Below are positions 48,501 through 60,479 of a stretch of DNA of 64,000 bases, piece by piece (the first letter of the stretch is position 1; the number at the start of each line of letters is the position of its first letter). The stretch lies in contig OU015665.1 in the NCBI GenBank assembly GCA_907165275.2, forward strand, positions 6,014,001-6,078,000, given 5' to 3'. This DNA comes from Zygaena filipendulae. Lineage: Eukaryota; Arthropoda; Insecta; Lepidoptera; Zygaenidae. Both the position numbers and the translations under genes were made by a program. The notes beneath the pieces were generated by a model. That model did no database searches and was not told the DNA's origin. It saw nothing but the letters and a program-made list of their open reading frames with translations.

Positions 48501-51500
48501 ACCCTGCATGCAATGAGTTTATGCTGAGTTTATGTTATACATAAGTACCAATATAAGAGTTATCACGTAGGTAGGTACATGATTATTCACAGTTTGTTAT
48601 TACAAAATGTATCGTAAACCTTATTTCGCTTATCAGTTTATACACACACCATGCGTTTTAATAAAACTTTGTTATGATGACACATTTAGAATTTAATCAA
48701 TACCCAAGTATTTTACCATTCCACTATATGTAGGTATGTATATTTCAAGAGTATTGTAAAGTAAAGCTATCTCATCATATGTTTAATTTCACAATTACTT
48801 TTAGGACACAACATGATTTTTTGTTAAAATATTGACTTTGTTGACTCTGGCACGTACAGGGAAACATTTGTGGATATATACCAAAAAAAATTATAAGCTC
48901 TCCAAAACATTTAAACAAGATCTTTAGACAACATATGACCACAGACAACCTTACTCTATAATAGTGTCGATATGTTTTTTTACACTGTTTGCTCTTTTTT
49001 TTGGGTTAAGTTAGGTTTCGTACTTTGTACAACATAATTATTACCTACTAGCTCTTCCCCGCGGTAACTTCGGAGTTCCTGCGGGAATTCCGAGATAAAA
49101 AGTACCCTATGTCTTTCTCTGTATCCTTGACAACGTGCATGCCAAATTGCATGATGATGGGTTGAGCCGTTAAGGCGTGAAAGCGTAACAAACAAATGAA
49201 CTCACTTTCGCATTAGTAAGTATAGACTGCTAAACCTACAGTTATTTTTTTCTGTCTGTAAATATCTTATGGTGTTATACAGTACTATGTTTAGTTTCTA
49301 TTATACAATACATAAGTATCTACAATAGTGATCTGGTAGCTCCTGAAATAATTGATGTTTCGTAGAGCCGACGGCCATATTCTCGAGGGAAGCTTAAAAA
49401 CGCGTATTCTGAAACTGTGTGAAGAGTGTGAGATTTCAATTTTAATTTGTATTCTAGAAGAAATTCTGTAAATTAAAAGCATTATAATCCGTTGCGTAGT
49501 TTAGAAGAAGTAAACGAAGATACAGATATAATTATAGCTTTTACCAATTTACACTTGTGTGGTTTCCACCTCACAAGCTCATTAGTCCTTTGGGATCAAG
49601 TGAATCATAAATCAGACAACTGATATAATCCTTACTAATATGATAAATGCGAAAGTGAGTTTGTTTGTTTGTTACACTTTCACGCCTTAACGGCTCAATC
49701 GATCATCATGTTTTGCATGCACTTTGTCAGGGGTAGAGAAAAGGACATAGGGTACTTTTTATCCTGTAATTCCCGCGGGAACTCCGAAATGAACGCGGAT
49801 GAAACCGCGGAGAAAGGCGAGTACATATGTATATGTCGGCGAGAGGGTAGTTTCGTTATCAATAACGTTTCCCGCCGACGTATAGTAGTCGTCCGTTCCC
49901 CCGCTCCACTCCATTGCCCGACTCGTCTTTGTTAGAACTTGATATAAAACGCGGGTATGCGTAAGCCACGGTTCATTGTTACTTTGTGTTCGGTTCAGTG
50001 CAGTTATAGTGTCGTATCAGTGTCGTATCAATCTAGAGTGGCTATAGTGATTACGTGTGCTGTGTCATCTAATACTTTCCAGAGGTTTGCTTAAGTCGGG
50101 AGCACGGGCAGTGGAGGACGGAGGTGAGCGTTCATGCATTGTAAAGGGGCCCCATTAAACCTACACCTGGGTCGCAAGTCCCAGGCACTGCTCCGTGTTC
50201 CCTACGGATATCTGGTATGCTGTATTATCTATAACTATGTTGGTGCAATTGCCTATTATAGTTCCATGTTCCTATTTCTATTTCCGACATATATAATAGT
50301 TGTCAATGTCACTAACGGTGTCCGGGCCGGGGTCGGCGACGGGCGGCTTGTTGGTCGGCTGCTTCACGTACACGTGCACCTCGGCCGTGGACGACTGGCC
50401 GGACGAGTCCGTCACTTTCAACACGAACGTGTACGAGCCCTCCGACAGGTTCGACAGCTGGCGAACAAACACACTTACAAATAAACAACAATTAGAATAT
50501 AAAAATATAAAAAATTAGATCCTCAGTCTCACATATTATAAAACAAAGTCTTCCGCCGCGTCTGTCTGTTCGCGATGAAGTCGAAAACTAATTTTCAAGC
50601 GATTTTCACCAATAGATAGAGTAATTCATTTATACGTATAGTTTATCCCGGAATTCTCGCGGGAACTCCGAAATTACTGTGGGTCAAACCGCGGGGGGGC
50701 GCTAATAAACTATATTATCTAATATATAAAATTCTCGTGTCACAATGTTCGTTCCCATACTCCTCCGAAACGGCTTGACCGATTCTCATGAAATTTTATA
50801 TGCATATTCAGTAGGTCTGAGAATCGGCTACTATCTATTTTTCATCCCGGAATTCCCGCGGGAACTCCGGAATTAAGAGGATCGTTTCCATCCGAGACGC
50901 GTCGCGAGTAGGTATTTGCAAAAAGTCTATCTGTTTCATGCCGCTCTGCTACCGTGCGATGCGTGCGATAGAGAGACTTGCAGGACCTAGAGGCGAGTGC
51001 CTAATTTTTCCTTCTGAAATATTGTTTCGGGCCAAACCTTTTCTACCCCCCTAAACCTTCACTAAATGAGACAATTTTGGTGTCATTCGATTCAGTACAC
51101 CTTAATCTAGGGCTGTACGTTTTTCTAATTTAGTAATTCAGTTTAGTTTAACTTTAATAAATTAAAAAACTCGAGGAAGATTTTTTGTAAAAAATATGGA
51201 TATTGAGATGCTAATAACTTTTGTTATAAGCAATATTTCTTTAAAATCAAAACGTACAGCCCTAGTTATCCAATACATCAATAACATGTAAAAAAATCAT
51301 CAAAATTGGTCTATGTTTAAGGGGAGATAAACGGTTTGGCTTTTTGTATGAAAATTTGCACGCACACGATCGTCTTAATGCGGGGAACAGCTAATCACCG
51401 TAAACTACTGAAAGGGGCACAAAGAAGGACGTAGAGTACCTACCTACTTTTTTCCTGCAACCTCCGCGGGAACTCCGAAATTACCGCGGATGAAATCGCG

Positions 51501-54500
51501 GGGGACAGCTAGTAAGATTATATAAACATATAAAAAACATACACACTGTCGATCATAGACCTCTTTGATTTTTTAAGTCATTTAAAAATCAACATTTATT
51601 CGTATTTTATGCGTTGCTCCGTATCCTTCATTTGATTACGATAAAATTTAATCAGTTAATTACTAGCACTTTCGCGAAGGTTAAAGGTATGGTAAAATTA
51701 GGAGTTCCTGCGGGAATTCCGCAACTCACGCGGGTGAAACCACGGGCACAGTTTGCTACCACTGATCGGTTTGAATTCGGTGACAAGCCCGCTGGTGTCT
51801 GCCCACTTGGGTTGTTCTGCTCAAGAAGAGCTGGTAGCGGAAGTCGACTTAGCCTATCTACCTCCCTCCATATTTGGCTTGTCACCGACTTCATACCGAT
51901 CAGTTGTAGCACAAACCAATAATAATATTACGTGTGTTTTTATCTTTTGGATTTAATCGGTATTTTGTTATTTTTAGCTTTTTAGTTTTGTGTTTTTGGA
52001 AGTCAGTTTTAATTTTTTTGTTAAAATTTTGTTTAATTTTGTTAAGTGACTTAGTTCGTAATTTCTCTAAGTTACTTTAACCTAATGTCAACTGCTCATC
52101 ACTTTTTACGAAATATTGCTTTTCCCGACGCAGGGACGTTAATTGTTGAGGAGTTCTCCTAGTACATCACCAACAGTTCCACTTCACCATATATATTGTG
52201 ACGAGCATAAATTGTTTAGAAACCATATTAAAGTTAACGAATCGGAACTCGTGAAACACCTATAATTGAATAGTTCCGATGACCAACTGTGGTCTTCATC
52301 ATCAGTTCCACTTCTTAAAATTTTGCATTCCGAAAGCAAATAAACGATTTACTATAAAAAATACCCAAATCGCTATAGGTGTGCCTATAATTTTTGAAGA
52401 GTTCCCTCGATTTCTCCAAGATCCCATCATCAGATCCCGACTTGGTGGCAATGGGACCTAATTCGGAGTATACCCTTTCAAACAAAAAAAAATTCCAAAT
52501 CGGTCCAACCGTCTTCGAGTAATCGGTGAATATAGATAAAAAAAAAAAAATACATACAATCGAACATAGAAGTCCTTTTTGGAAGTCGGTTAAAAATGAA
52601 ATGCAACTCATCATGGTTTTTTCATGTTTTAAGTGTTTATGAAAATATTTGAGAAATTGAGACGAAATTTCAAAGTCCCTAACGCCATGGTAAATGCTGT
52701 GAATCCAATTTAGAATTGTTCATTGTGTTATGAATATTCCTTAAAAAAAAAGATAATAAAACATCCAGTAATAACATTTATAAATCAGGATGTTGGTTGC
52801 AGTTGTTATCGCATGCCATAGTTACAATTAAAATGTTTGATAACAAAATTTATTTATTATTTTTAACCGACTTCCAAAAAGGAGGAGGTTCTATGTTCGA
52901 TTGTATGTTTTTTTTTTTATATGTATGTTCACCGATTACTCGAAGACGGTTGGATCGATTTGGAAAATTCTTTTTTTGTTTGAAAGGGTTTACTCCCAAT
53001 TAGGTCCAATTGCCACCAAGTCGGGATCTGATGATGGGATCTTGGAGAAATCGAGGGAACTCTTCAAAAATTATAGGCACACCTATAGCGAGTTGGGTAT
53101 TTTTTATAGTAAATCGTTCATTTGCTTTTTGAAAGCAAAATTTGAAGAAGTGGAACTGATGATGAAGACCACAGATGGTCATCGGAACTACTACAGGTAC
53201 ATTTCCACAGTTTGGTGCATAAAATAGTCACGACAGAAACCCCACTATCACTGTACGAGAGACTGGGCTGGCGTAGGCATTTGCTGCATGGTGTACGAAC
53301 GAGGGATTGGGAGAATGGCCTGATTGTGCCTAAGCATCGCAGTATGATGTTCAGGGGCTGTTTTAAATACGCCGCCAGCAAATGCTGGAATAACATACCT
53401 CCACCAATTAGAGGGATTAAATCACAAAATGTCTTTAAAAAACAGATAAAGGGATGGTTATTGGCGGAGCCTAAAGCTCACTTGTAAACCCGTTCATTGG
53501 TCGCACTTACCTCCTTGGAAGGCGCGTTATGTAACATTATATGCATGATATTATATTTGTTTCTAAATTTGATATGAATATCAATATGTATGTATGGATA
53601 GTGTATTTCACTGTGGGGGGACATTTTTTTTTTCTTTTTTCTTTTTCTGTATTTTAATATGTATTTAATAAAGCTTTCTGGGATTAATATTATAATAACT
53701 GTAAGAGTCAGGATTAGCTGTGTGTTTGTGTGATTGCGTGTTTGGTTGTGTGTATGTGGGTCGCAGCGGAAGACCAGCGTTACCTCACAGAGGCAGTCTG
53801 GAGGTGACAATATGCTGAGCTGACACCATTTTGCTCAAAAGGATCAGCGATATAAAAATGCGGAGTGCTTATTTATTTAAAATTATGTAAAAATTAGTTT
53901 TCAATTACGATTTGTTATAATTTAAAGTTTTTGTTATTATTGGTAGATGCATTTGGAAAAAAACAATTGTGTGGTTTTTGAGCAAATAAAGTCTATTCTA
54001 TTCTATTCTATTCTATTCTACTCAACAATAATACGTATTTCACGGGTTCCGATTGGAGCGATTTCGAAATATTTTTTTTTGTTTGAATGGGGATACTCCC
54101 AAATTGATTCCATTGTCAACAAGTCGAGATCTGATGATGGTATCCTGGAGTAATCGAGGGAACTCTTCAAAAATTATAGGTACACCTATAGCGATTTTTG
54201 TATTTTTTATAGTAAAATGTTTGTTTGCTTTCGGAAAGCAAAATTTGAAGAAGTGGAACTGATGATAAAGACCACCGATGGTCACCGGAACTACTCAATA
54301 ATAGGTACTTCACGGGTTCTGAATCGTTAACTTTAATATGGTTTCTAAACAATTTATGCCCGTCACAATGTATATGGTGAAGTGGAACTGATGGTGATAT
54401 ACTAGGAGAACTCCTCAACAATTAACGTCCCTGCGTCGGGAAAAGAAATATTTTGTAAAAGGTGATGAGCAGTTGACATAAGACTATTGTAACTTAGAGA

Positions 54501-57500
54501 AATTACGAACTAAGTCACTTAAAAGCGAAAAATAAACAAAATTTTTACAAAAAAATTAAAACCGACTTCCAAAAACACAAAACTAAAAAAGCTAAAAATA
54601 AAAAGCTAAAATAACAAAATACCGATTTAATCCAAATAGACTGGTAGAGAATGCCTCAGGCATTTAGGTCCGCCTTTGTACATTTGTGCATTAAAGTTCT
54701 TTATACAAATATACTTTTTTTTTTACATGATAATAAATATAATACTAAATATTTTACCTGTAGAGTTTAAAAAATCACTACTCTAGCACTTTGGAATTTC
54801 AGTGGTGCAAAAAGTACCTGCAAATAAGGAGAATGTGTATTCTGCATGTCGACAGCCTTGTTTTCGTCCTCCGCCGACTTGGTCCACTCCCACGACGTGA
54901 TCTCGTGGTCGTCCGTCGACAGAGTGCCGTTCAGAGTTAGATTGTTGTTCGGAAGGTATATTATAGTATCCTGACCTGTTAATATTTAACAATTAATATT
55001 ATATATTTAACAGTTTTTATAACGGCCTGCTTATAGGAATACATATACTTACATATTAAAAATCTACATATAATTTTATAATAAATTAAGTGCATCATAA
55101 ACTTTGTAATAAATACATGGTAGTTTAGGATTGATTTAGTAGTGTTATGTTCTCATGTTTGACAAAACCATGATTTCTTTTTAACCGACTTCCCAAAAAG
55201 GAGGAGGTTCCCAATTCTTTTGAATGTTTTTTATGTTTGTTACACGATTATTCAAAGACGGTTGGACCGATTTGGAAAATTATTTTTTTGTTTGAAAGGG
55301 TATAACTCCCGAGGTGGTCCCACTGTCATGAGATCAGGATTTGATGATGGGATCTTGGAGAAATCGACGGAACTCTTCAAATATTATAGGCACACCTATA
55401 GCGATTTTAGAATTCCTTTTAGTATATTGTTCATTTGCTTTCGAAAATCACCAATTGATGAAGCGGAACTGATGATGAAGAGCCACCAGAACTACTGAAA
55501 ACTGTTTGCCATTTAATTACTTTAAAATACTTGCTAAGCAATTTATGTGTCACAATGCATAGGTACGGTGAAGAAGAGCTGATGGTGATGTACCAGGAGA
55601 ACTCCTTAACAATTACGCTTCATATTAGATTACTAGCTGTGCCCCGCGGTTTCACCTGCGTAAGTTTCAGAATTCCCGCAGGAACTTCAAAGTAAAATTG
55701 TTGCAAAAATATCAAAATTAACCTAATAATTTACACAAAAAATTTCATAAAAATTGGTCAGGGCGTTTCGGAGGAGCTGTATAATAAATCACTGTGACAT
55801 AAGATTTTTATATATTAGATGACACTGATTAATAACTTAAGGTCTCTGCATACCTGACGAGTTTTTATACGGACCGGACGGGATGGGACGGGAAGTTTCG
55901 GAAATATCGATTGATACAAAATGTAGGTCCCGTCCTTGTCTCTGCTCTTGCTCTGCTCTTTCATATACATTTTGTATGAAACGATATTTTCGAAACTTCC
56001 CATCCTGTCCCGTCCGAGGTTTTATCCCGTTAAGTATGCAACAACCTTTAATTAAACATAAACGTAATACTATACCTACGTTTTCAAGTTCATCTTGCGA
56101 TATTTATGCTAACCTAGAAAACCTAACCAGATATCGAATTTAATTCAAAACCGTTCAATAGACACGCGTCATGCACTCATGCCGCATGTGTGCGCATTAC
56201 ATTTCTAGATATATTGTATAGATGTTGTGTTACCTGCATTGGCTTCTGGAGGGTAATCTGTGTGGTTGAGAACTGTTATGTTGGCAGTGGTGGAGTTCTT
56301 TACTTTGTCCGAGTCCTCCACAGTGAGCTTGAACGTGTAGTTGCCGGCTTGTTTGAGATCGTTCAACACAAGCGTGGCACCGTCTTGCAGCGGCGGCTGG
56401 TAGCCAATGGGACCCGACGTGAGCTCCCAATGCCAAGATATTATAGCGTCATCATCCTATAGTATAAGAGTAACATACAGAGTTCTGAGGATTGATTTTA
56501 TAAAATTTCCAACTGTAAATTGATGCACTCCCAACTCACATTTGGTCTAGCCAGCACATTGAGAAATTTAGAAGACAAACAAAGACTCGAAAGTGTATCG
56601 AGTTTGAGTAGGTAGCCTTTCTAAGACTAAAATTCTCTCTCTAGAACTATATACATACCTATACTGAACAGTTTAAAAAATTATTTCACTGATAGGCAGC
56701 AACACATAGGATACTTTTTATGCCAGAATAAAAAAATTCAGAGGGAAATTCAACTTTAGCAATTCACACAAATGAAACCACAAGGAATGTAAATTTAATG
56801 TACACGTTTGAAAAAAAAAAACAATTCCTAGTTCAATTTTGTCTTTTCCTAGTTAGGCCCTAGAACAATGTAATAGATTCTATAATAGTGAAGTAAATTA
56901 AATAATGTAAGGCAGTTTAGCAACCATATTGGTATTGACAGACACATCTATTTTGTGTTTGGTTTAGCAACTGTAATAAATGATTTAATAAATTACCTTA
57001 CTACTGCTGCCATCAAGCACAGCAACCGAGTTAGGAAGCTTCACCGTCTGTGATTGTGGAGTGATTATGACAACTGGTGGTGTATTAGTGCGATGTGGTG
57101 GCAACACTGTCACATTAGCAAAACCCTCTCCATAATAGTTAGTACTGTTCACTGTCACTTTGAAGCGGTATTGACCTTCAGTCAGATCAGTCAGAGTCAC
57201 AGTTGTGCCATTCTGCTTCATATTGCCTAGGAAGAATAAGTATTTGTTTTTGGAAATCATTCTTAAACTACCAGATTATGTTTGAATGATTAATCTTCAT
57301 TTGAATCCAATACCTGTAAATCCACCACTAGGCTGCTCAACTAATGTCCAAACATAATTATAGTGACTCATTGTAGTTTTCTCATCAGGTATGGTGAATG
57401 CAGCCAAAGTAACTTCATTATCAGGCAGTTGTACCTGTTAATATCGATAAAAAAAACCTACATGTCAGTTTGTGAATAAATAACCAGGTTAAATAGAAGA

Positions 57501-58731
57501 TATTCAAAATTAACTTGGTCACCTCTTTGGAATTTACAGAGACAGTCAAATTTTGAATGGACTTAGGCTGTGTGGTATCCATTTTAGCGCTAACAGCTAA
57601 ATCTTCATTTTTCTTCATGGAGTCATCCAATAGAGGTGATCCCTTAGAAAAAGGCCTTAGCAAAGGAATACATGCACCTTGAGAATTTTCTTGTGTTCCA
57701 GGTACACATTTGCAAATGCCATTGCCTTTCAAACCCAATGGGATGCACTCTGCATTTATTGGACAGTCATCAGCTGCACCCACTTGACATGGGACTTTTT
57801 CTAGTAATGTTGTTTCATCCATTATCATATTATCATTGTCTGCATTATCTTGATATTTATTATAAGTATTCTCATCTTCCACAGTAGGCAAATTATCAAG
57901 GAATCGAGAGAGGAAGTTGGCACCCTCATCTTCTGTCAGAATATCATTCCTACGGCTAGTATATGGGGAATAAATTGATTCTTCTTCAGGTGAGAAGTTA
58001 CTATTAACATCTCTGTAACTAGTTTGATCTAATATATCAGACCAGTTTTCTGCAATTTGTAAAATAAATATTAAATATTGGGACCATTTTTGGTGTAATT
58101 TATTTTCAAGAATGTAATCCAGTGTTGTCATAATTGCCATACCTATAGACTTTTTATTATTATTATTATATTATAAATTTAAGTGATAATAATAAGACAT
58201 TATAAATTACTTAATGGAATTTTTATTCTTACAAATGAGTTTTATTAATGAACAGAAGTATATTATTTACCATTAGGCAGAACTGGCTTCACCAGTATCA
58301 TAGCATGAGCTTTCCATTTGTGGCGGCCCACTCTCAACAGGGGTAGACACAATTCATCACTCACACATTCCACATGGAAACATCTCGAGTCATATATGAA
58401 CACAATATTGCAAGAATCTGCGAGGCAGCATGCCATCACACATTGCCGCAGACCTTTCAGGTCAGTTTTTTCAGAGTAATTGCCAGCGGTCATGTTTCCT
58501 TTCAAAATATTGATTATTTATATAAAAAACGTAAAATTTAAAAGAGGAGGTCAAATATCGTTATTACTTACCAACTGGCGCATAATTAATAAAATTCTTT
58601 GGGTATAGCTTAGGGCACTTATTATTTTCGTATTTATCACTCCAAAGTTTATTATATTGTGATAACGACAAACTTATGTTAATAAAAATAATAAATGAAA
58701 ATGTACAGAGGTAAGCGATATAATTTTTCAT
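42530..58731 (-). CDS. KIAA0319L: Dyslexia-associated protein KIAA0319-like, PKD-domain membrane receptor
   Basis: Fourteen exons in transcript order: 58572-58731, 58271-58498, 57523-58049, 57314-57434, 56997-57226, 56234-56456, 54818-54975, 50317-50457, 48057-48297, 45983-46173, 45088-45378, 44292-44499, 43703-43870, 42530-42693; 3051 nt, 1016 residues plus stop (human about 1049). Order: signal peptide (1-24), MANEC-type cysteine domain (about 40-128, QCVMACCLADSCNIVF), Asp/Asn-rich linker, EGF-like module (about 217-260), five PKD beta-sandwich domains (about 295-775) with repeated Asn-x-Thr sites, a Cys-rich ACSGRGACDEATRTCRCD module (867-886), one membrane helix (about 909-930), a basic stop-transfer, endocytic YRLL (950-953) and an acidic SETETDSD tail. 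In vertebrates these proteins cycle between Golgi, surface and endosomes, with the tail Tyr motif binding AP-2; KIAA0319L also serves as the AAV receptor. Introns, above all 54.8-50.5 kb, are full of repeats. Confidence 0.96.
42742..42931 (-). repeat. GC-headed repeat with tail A, KIAA0319-like intron 13
   Basis: Starts ccttactgctatagatgcga, passes gttacgcttttacgccgtaa and ends gcgcggaacagctagtta. Confidence 0.65.
43180..43410 (+). repeat. GC-headed repeat, two partial heads, KIAA0319-like intron 13
   Basis: A first head and tail-A start (caagctgtacccgcgttaat, gggataaaaagaaccctatg) is followed within 100 bp by a second head piece (tcagatttcccgatgggatt). Confidence 0.55.
45415..45630. mobile_element. 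CRE-MITE copy 4, partial, KIAA0319-like intron 10
   Basis: Left part atttagtccgtcagtta, centre ctcgtgacgtcataatt; the second site has decayed to cgtgacgacacacg. The right terminus is missing. Confidence 0.65.
45770..45961 (+). repeat. GC-headed repeat, well-preserved head, KIAA0319-like intron 10
   Basis: Cleanest head in the window (ctagctgtgccccgcggttt ... cccgcgggaattccgggata). The tail is A-like but diverges at catccaaatccgttcagctg; it ends ttataatattagtaggat. Confidence 0.75.
46272..46598. mobile_element. CRE-MITE copy 5, KIAA0319-like intron 9
   Basis: Full length; agggatgttgactacta / ttagtcaacatgcccatt. Sites tcgtgacgtcactaacc (46427) and agtgacgtcacgcg (46461) are both intact. It is the member closest to copy 3 in sequence, and it lies 99 bp upstream (intron side) of the exon at 45983-46173. 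Confidence 0.85.
47600..47996. mobile_element. TIR element with repeated ttcacacttgtcgg motif
   Basis: Ends cccgttcccacttgtcgggt / gtccgacaagtcggaacggg, and both continue through ccggattttaatcgga or its mirror. Three or four subterminal ttcacacttgtcgg or mirrored copies (47690, 47812, 47915) resemble transposase-binding arrays. KIAA0319-like intron 9, GC-richer than its surroundings. Confidence 0.7.
49049..49224 (+). repeat. GC-headed repeat with tail A, KIAA0319-like intron 8
   Basis: Reads actagctcttccccgcggta, gataaaaagtaccctatgtc, ttgagccgttaaggcgtgaa and ends ttcgcattagtaagtatag. Confidence 0.7.
49626..49815 (-). repeat. GC-headed repeat with tail A, KIAA0319-like intron 8
   Basis: Reverse orientation: starts atccttactaatatgataaa, then ttacactttcacgccttaac, ending cgcggatgaaaccgcggaga. 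Confidence 0.7.
49936..50110 (+). promoter_or_regulatory. TATA-initiator-like promoter block in antisense of KIAA0319-like intron 8
   Basis: TATAAA at 49943 is followed about 28 bp later by ttcattgtt and then by ggttcagtgcag, both initiator-like, and at about 50120 by a donor-like aggtgagcg. No ORF of note follows. It could be the promoter of a solo LTR or of an unrecognised transcript opposite to the host gene. Confidence 0.3.
50520..50706 (-). repeat. GC-headed repeat with tail B, KIAA0319-like intron 7
   Basis: Begins catattataaaacaaagtc, then gtctgtctgttcgcgatgaa and caccaatagatagagtaatt, ending caaaccgcggggg. Confidence 0.7.
50711..50878 (-). repeat. GC-headed repeat with tail C, KIAA0319-like intron 7
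   Basis: Directly follows the tail-B copy. Begins ttatctaatatataaaattc, then ttcccatactcctccgaaac and ends ttcccgcgggaactccgga; the outer half of the head is missing. Confidence 0.7.
51937..52600 (-). mobile_element. Repeat with accgacttccaaaaa ends, minus copy
   Basis: About 660 bp running in reverse from tttttaaccgacttcc-type end (52580-52600) to gtttttggaagtcagttt (51990). A diagnostic middle is gatcttggagaaatcgaggg in reverse. It pairs as an inverted copy with 54040-54647, 1.4 kb away. KIAA0319-like intron 7. Confidence 0.65.
52862..53207 (+). mobile_element. Repeat with accgacttccaaaaa ends, plus copy, 5' half
   Basis: Starts taaccgacttccaaaaagga and includes cgaagacggttggatcgat and ttggagaaatcgagggaact. 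The second half is replaced by a LINE tail from about 53207. Confidence 0.65.
53207..54018 (+). mobile_element. 5'-truncated LINE tail (Jockey/CR1-like) with ttcta microsatellite end
   Basis: Encodes the end of a reverse-transcriptase ORF: TPLSLYERLGWRRH, RDWENGLIVPKHR, FKYAASKCWNNIPPPIRGIK, VFKKQIKGWLLAE, stop at 53485. The 3' UTR runs to a (ttcta)n tail at 53995-54018. Same strand as neighbouring repeats but opposite to the host gene. Confidence 0.7.
54040..54647 (+). mobile_element. Repeat with accgacttccaaaaa ends, plus copy, 5' end lost
   Basis: Begins inside the family at gttccgattggagcgatttc, runs through gatggtatcctggagtaatc and gaactcctcaacaattaacg and ends aaaccgacttccaaaaacac near 54555-54647. 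Confidence 0.65.
55180..55632 (+). mobile_element. Repeat with accgacttccaaaaa ends, plus copy
   Basis: Starts ttaaccgacttcccaaaaag, keeps gatcttggagaaatcgacgg and ggagaactccttaacaatta, and then runs into a GC-headed repeat at 55634. KIAA0319-like intron 6. Confidence 0.65.
55634..55820 (+). repeat. GC-headed repeat, KIAA0319-like intron 6
   Basis: Head ctagctgtgccccgcggttt, then a tail reading aaaaattggtcagggcgttt and ending ttttatatattagatgac, close to tail C in its last part. Confidence 0.65.
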
Positions 58732-58922
58732 AATTACACGTTATTAAAAAGATAAAACTAAAAACAATGAATTCGTCGCACAAATCTCTGTAATTTTTAA
58801 TGAGCAGTTAATTGTTAAAATGTTATCCAATGAGTTATGTCTTATCATAATAATGCTATAAATAGGTATTTAAAACGTAGGCGTCATGATAACGACAACT
58901 GACAAGTGACAACTGCAAACCA

Positions 58923-59556
58923 GGGATGTGAAAAAATAATACTTTTTTAAAAGACAAATCGATTTTAATAAATGATTTTATTTTTATGAATAATCAATTT
59001 TATTTTATAATCGTTCAATCGATTATTAAGGATTTTTCATCTGCAACCCCTCGAAATTAAGTTTGGTTTTTTTGCCCGGACCCCTGAACGCGAACTGCCA
59101 ATGAATACTATCTCCATAATATTACATTAACTTAACGCCATCTGTGAATCTTTGATGGCATTCGTTCTGTCATTATGTTTTTGAAACAGTTAAATAGATT
59201 CATTTAATCAAACATTCACTAGATGGATTCAACGAACTGTACTATTTTACCGACTGATTCATTATTCGTTATTATCATTATTCGAAACTTCATTTTTCTA
59301 ACGACAATAATTTCTAAACGAAATTTCAAGACGGTTTTATAATATTTCAGAATATTCTCGATTAGCGGTATACACGAACAAAACACTGCACTGACTTTTA
59401 AAATTAAGATTTAATAATTTATCGATATTAAGCATTCCCAACACTAGGAAAAATCATGCCTAAAGCATGTGGCGCTGGGGTAAATTTAGGCTACAAAAAC
59501 GTTCGGAGGTTAAAGGGTTAAAAATCGATTTTTTATGTACAATGTCACATCCCTGT
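58923..59556. mobile_element. Element with cagggatgtga ends next to the KIAA0319-like promoter
   Basis: Left accagggatgtgaaaaaa and right atgtcacatccctgtg form short inverted ends. The interior has many tcgatt motifs and a segment (59420-59520) that is the reverse of 9720-9840. Its left edge is about 190 bp upstream of the start codon at 58731. Confidence 0.5.
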
Positions 59557-60479
59557 GTTTTTTGTTTACTTTAGATCTCCGTTATTTGTAAACCGATTTG
59601 GAAATTCTTTTTATATTAAAAAGGGTATACTTCGCAAGAACCCTGGAAACAGGGCCTATTTATAATCAGGTTAGAATTTATTGATCAGGATAATTTTGTA
59701 TTTCAGTCAATGGCTTTTAAAAAGTTCGTATTCATATTTAAAATTTTATTTGATTTTTATTTCCATAAATTGTTAAAATAATCTTAGAGTTTTATTACTA
59801 CAAGCATGCAGATTTTCATGCGAATATGGTGGATTTTGCATAATAGTGATCCATTAGTAATGAACAGTGTGCGGAAACAGTGAAATAAGATGAAATAGGG
59901 CGTTCATCGGGAGGTTTTTGTTTTACTATACAACTTCCCACAGGGCGTCCTATTAAGGTTCAATTGTGAAGATTTGCTCCCAAAAGTTCCGGTAAAGCAT
60001 CGAAATGCATCTCACCAATGCATTTCGATGTAAATAACTTCAGAAGAAGAAAAATATTAATGAATTGGCTATATAGACTAAGTTTCCTTCTGCCTTCCCC
60101 GAGAGGGGTAAACTTCACCAAAAAAAAACTCTTTGGTCGTTGCAAAATGCAAATGGCAAAGTGCAAAGGCGCAAAGGCAAACATCGGTAGGTAGTATCTC
60201 TGCAGTTTGTGGTGAGTGCAAATCCAAGTGTAATCAGAGAGAAGGTAATCACACAGTATGTTCTCTTATTCGTCTGTGGGTAATCACTACGTGGAGTTTG
60301 GTCTCTTTGTGCAAACTGTCGTCTGTCGAATCGAATTACGCCTTTTGCACAATATAAGAAATTTTGTTTTATGAGACATCCAGTCATTTTGCTTGTTATA
60401 ATTATGGGACCATATTACCTATATACTTATTGCAAGATTTTTTTTCCTATGACGGATAAGACACGCAAATTCAAAAATT

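Noticed and set aside
52315..53227. Similar ORFs (ATKSGSDDGILEKSRELF) on both strands
   Set aside because: They come from copies of one non-coding repeat; the frame is broken in other copies, so it is not a protein family.
54818..54970. Acceptor at 54970 for KIAA0319-like exon 7
   Set aside because: Phase mismatch with exon 6; the acceptor at 54975 gives EANAGQDTIIYLP, the expected PKD start.
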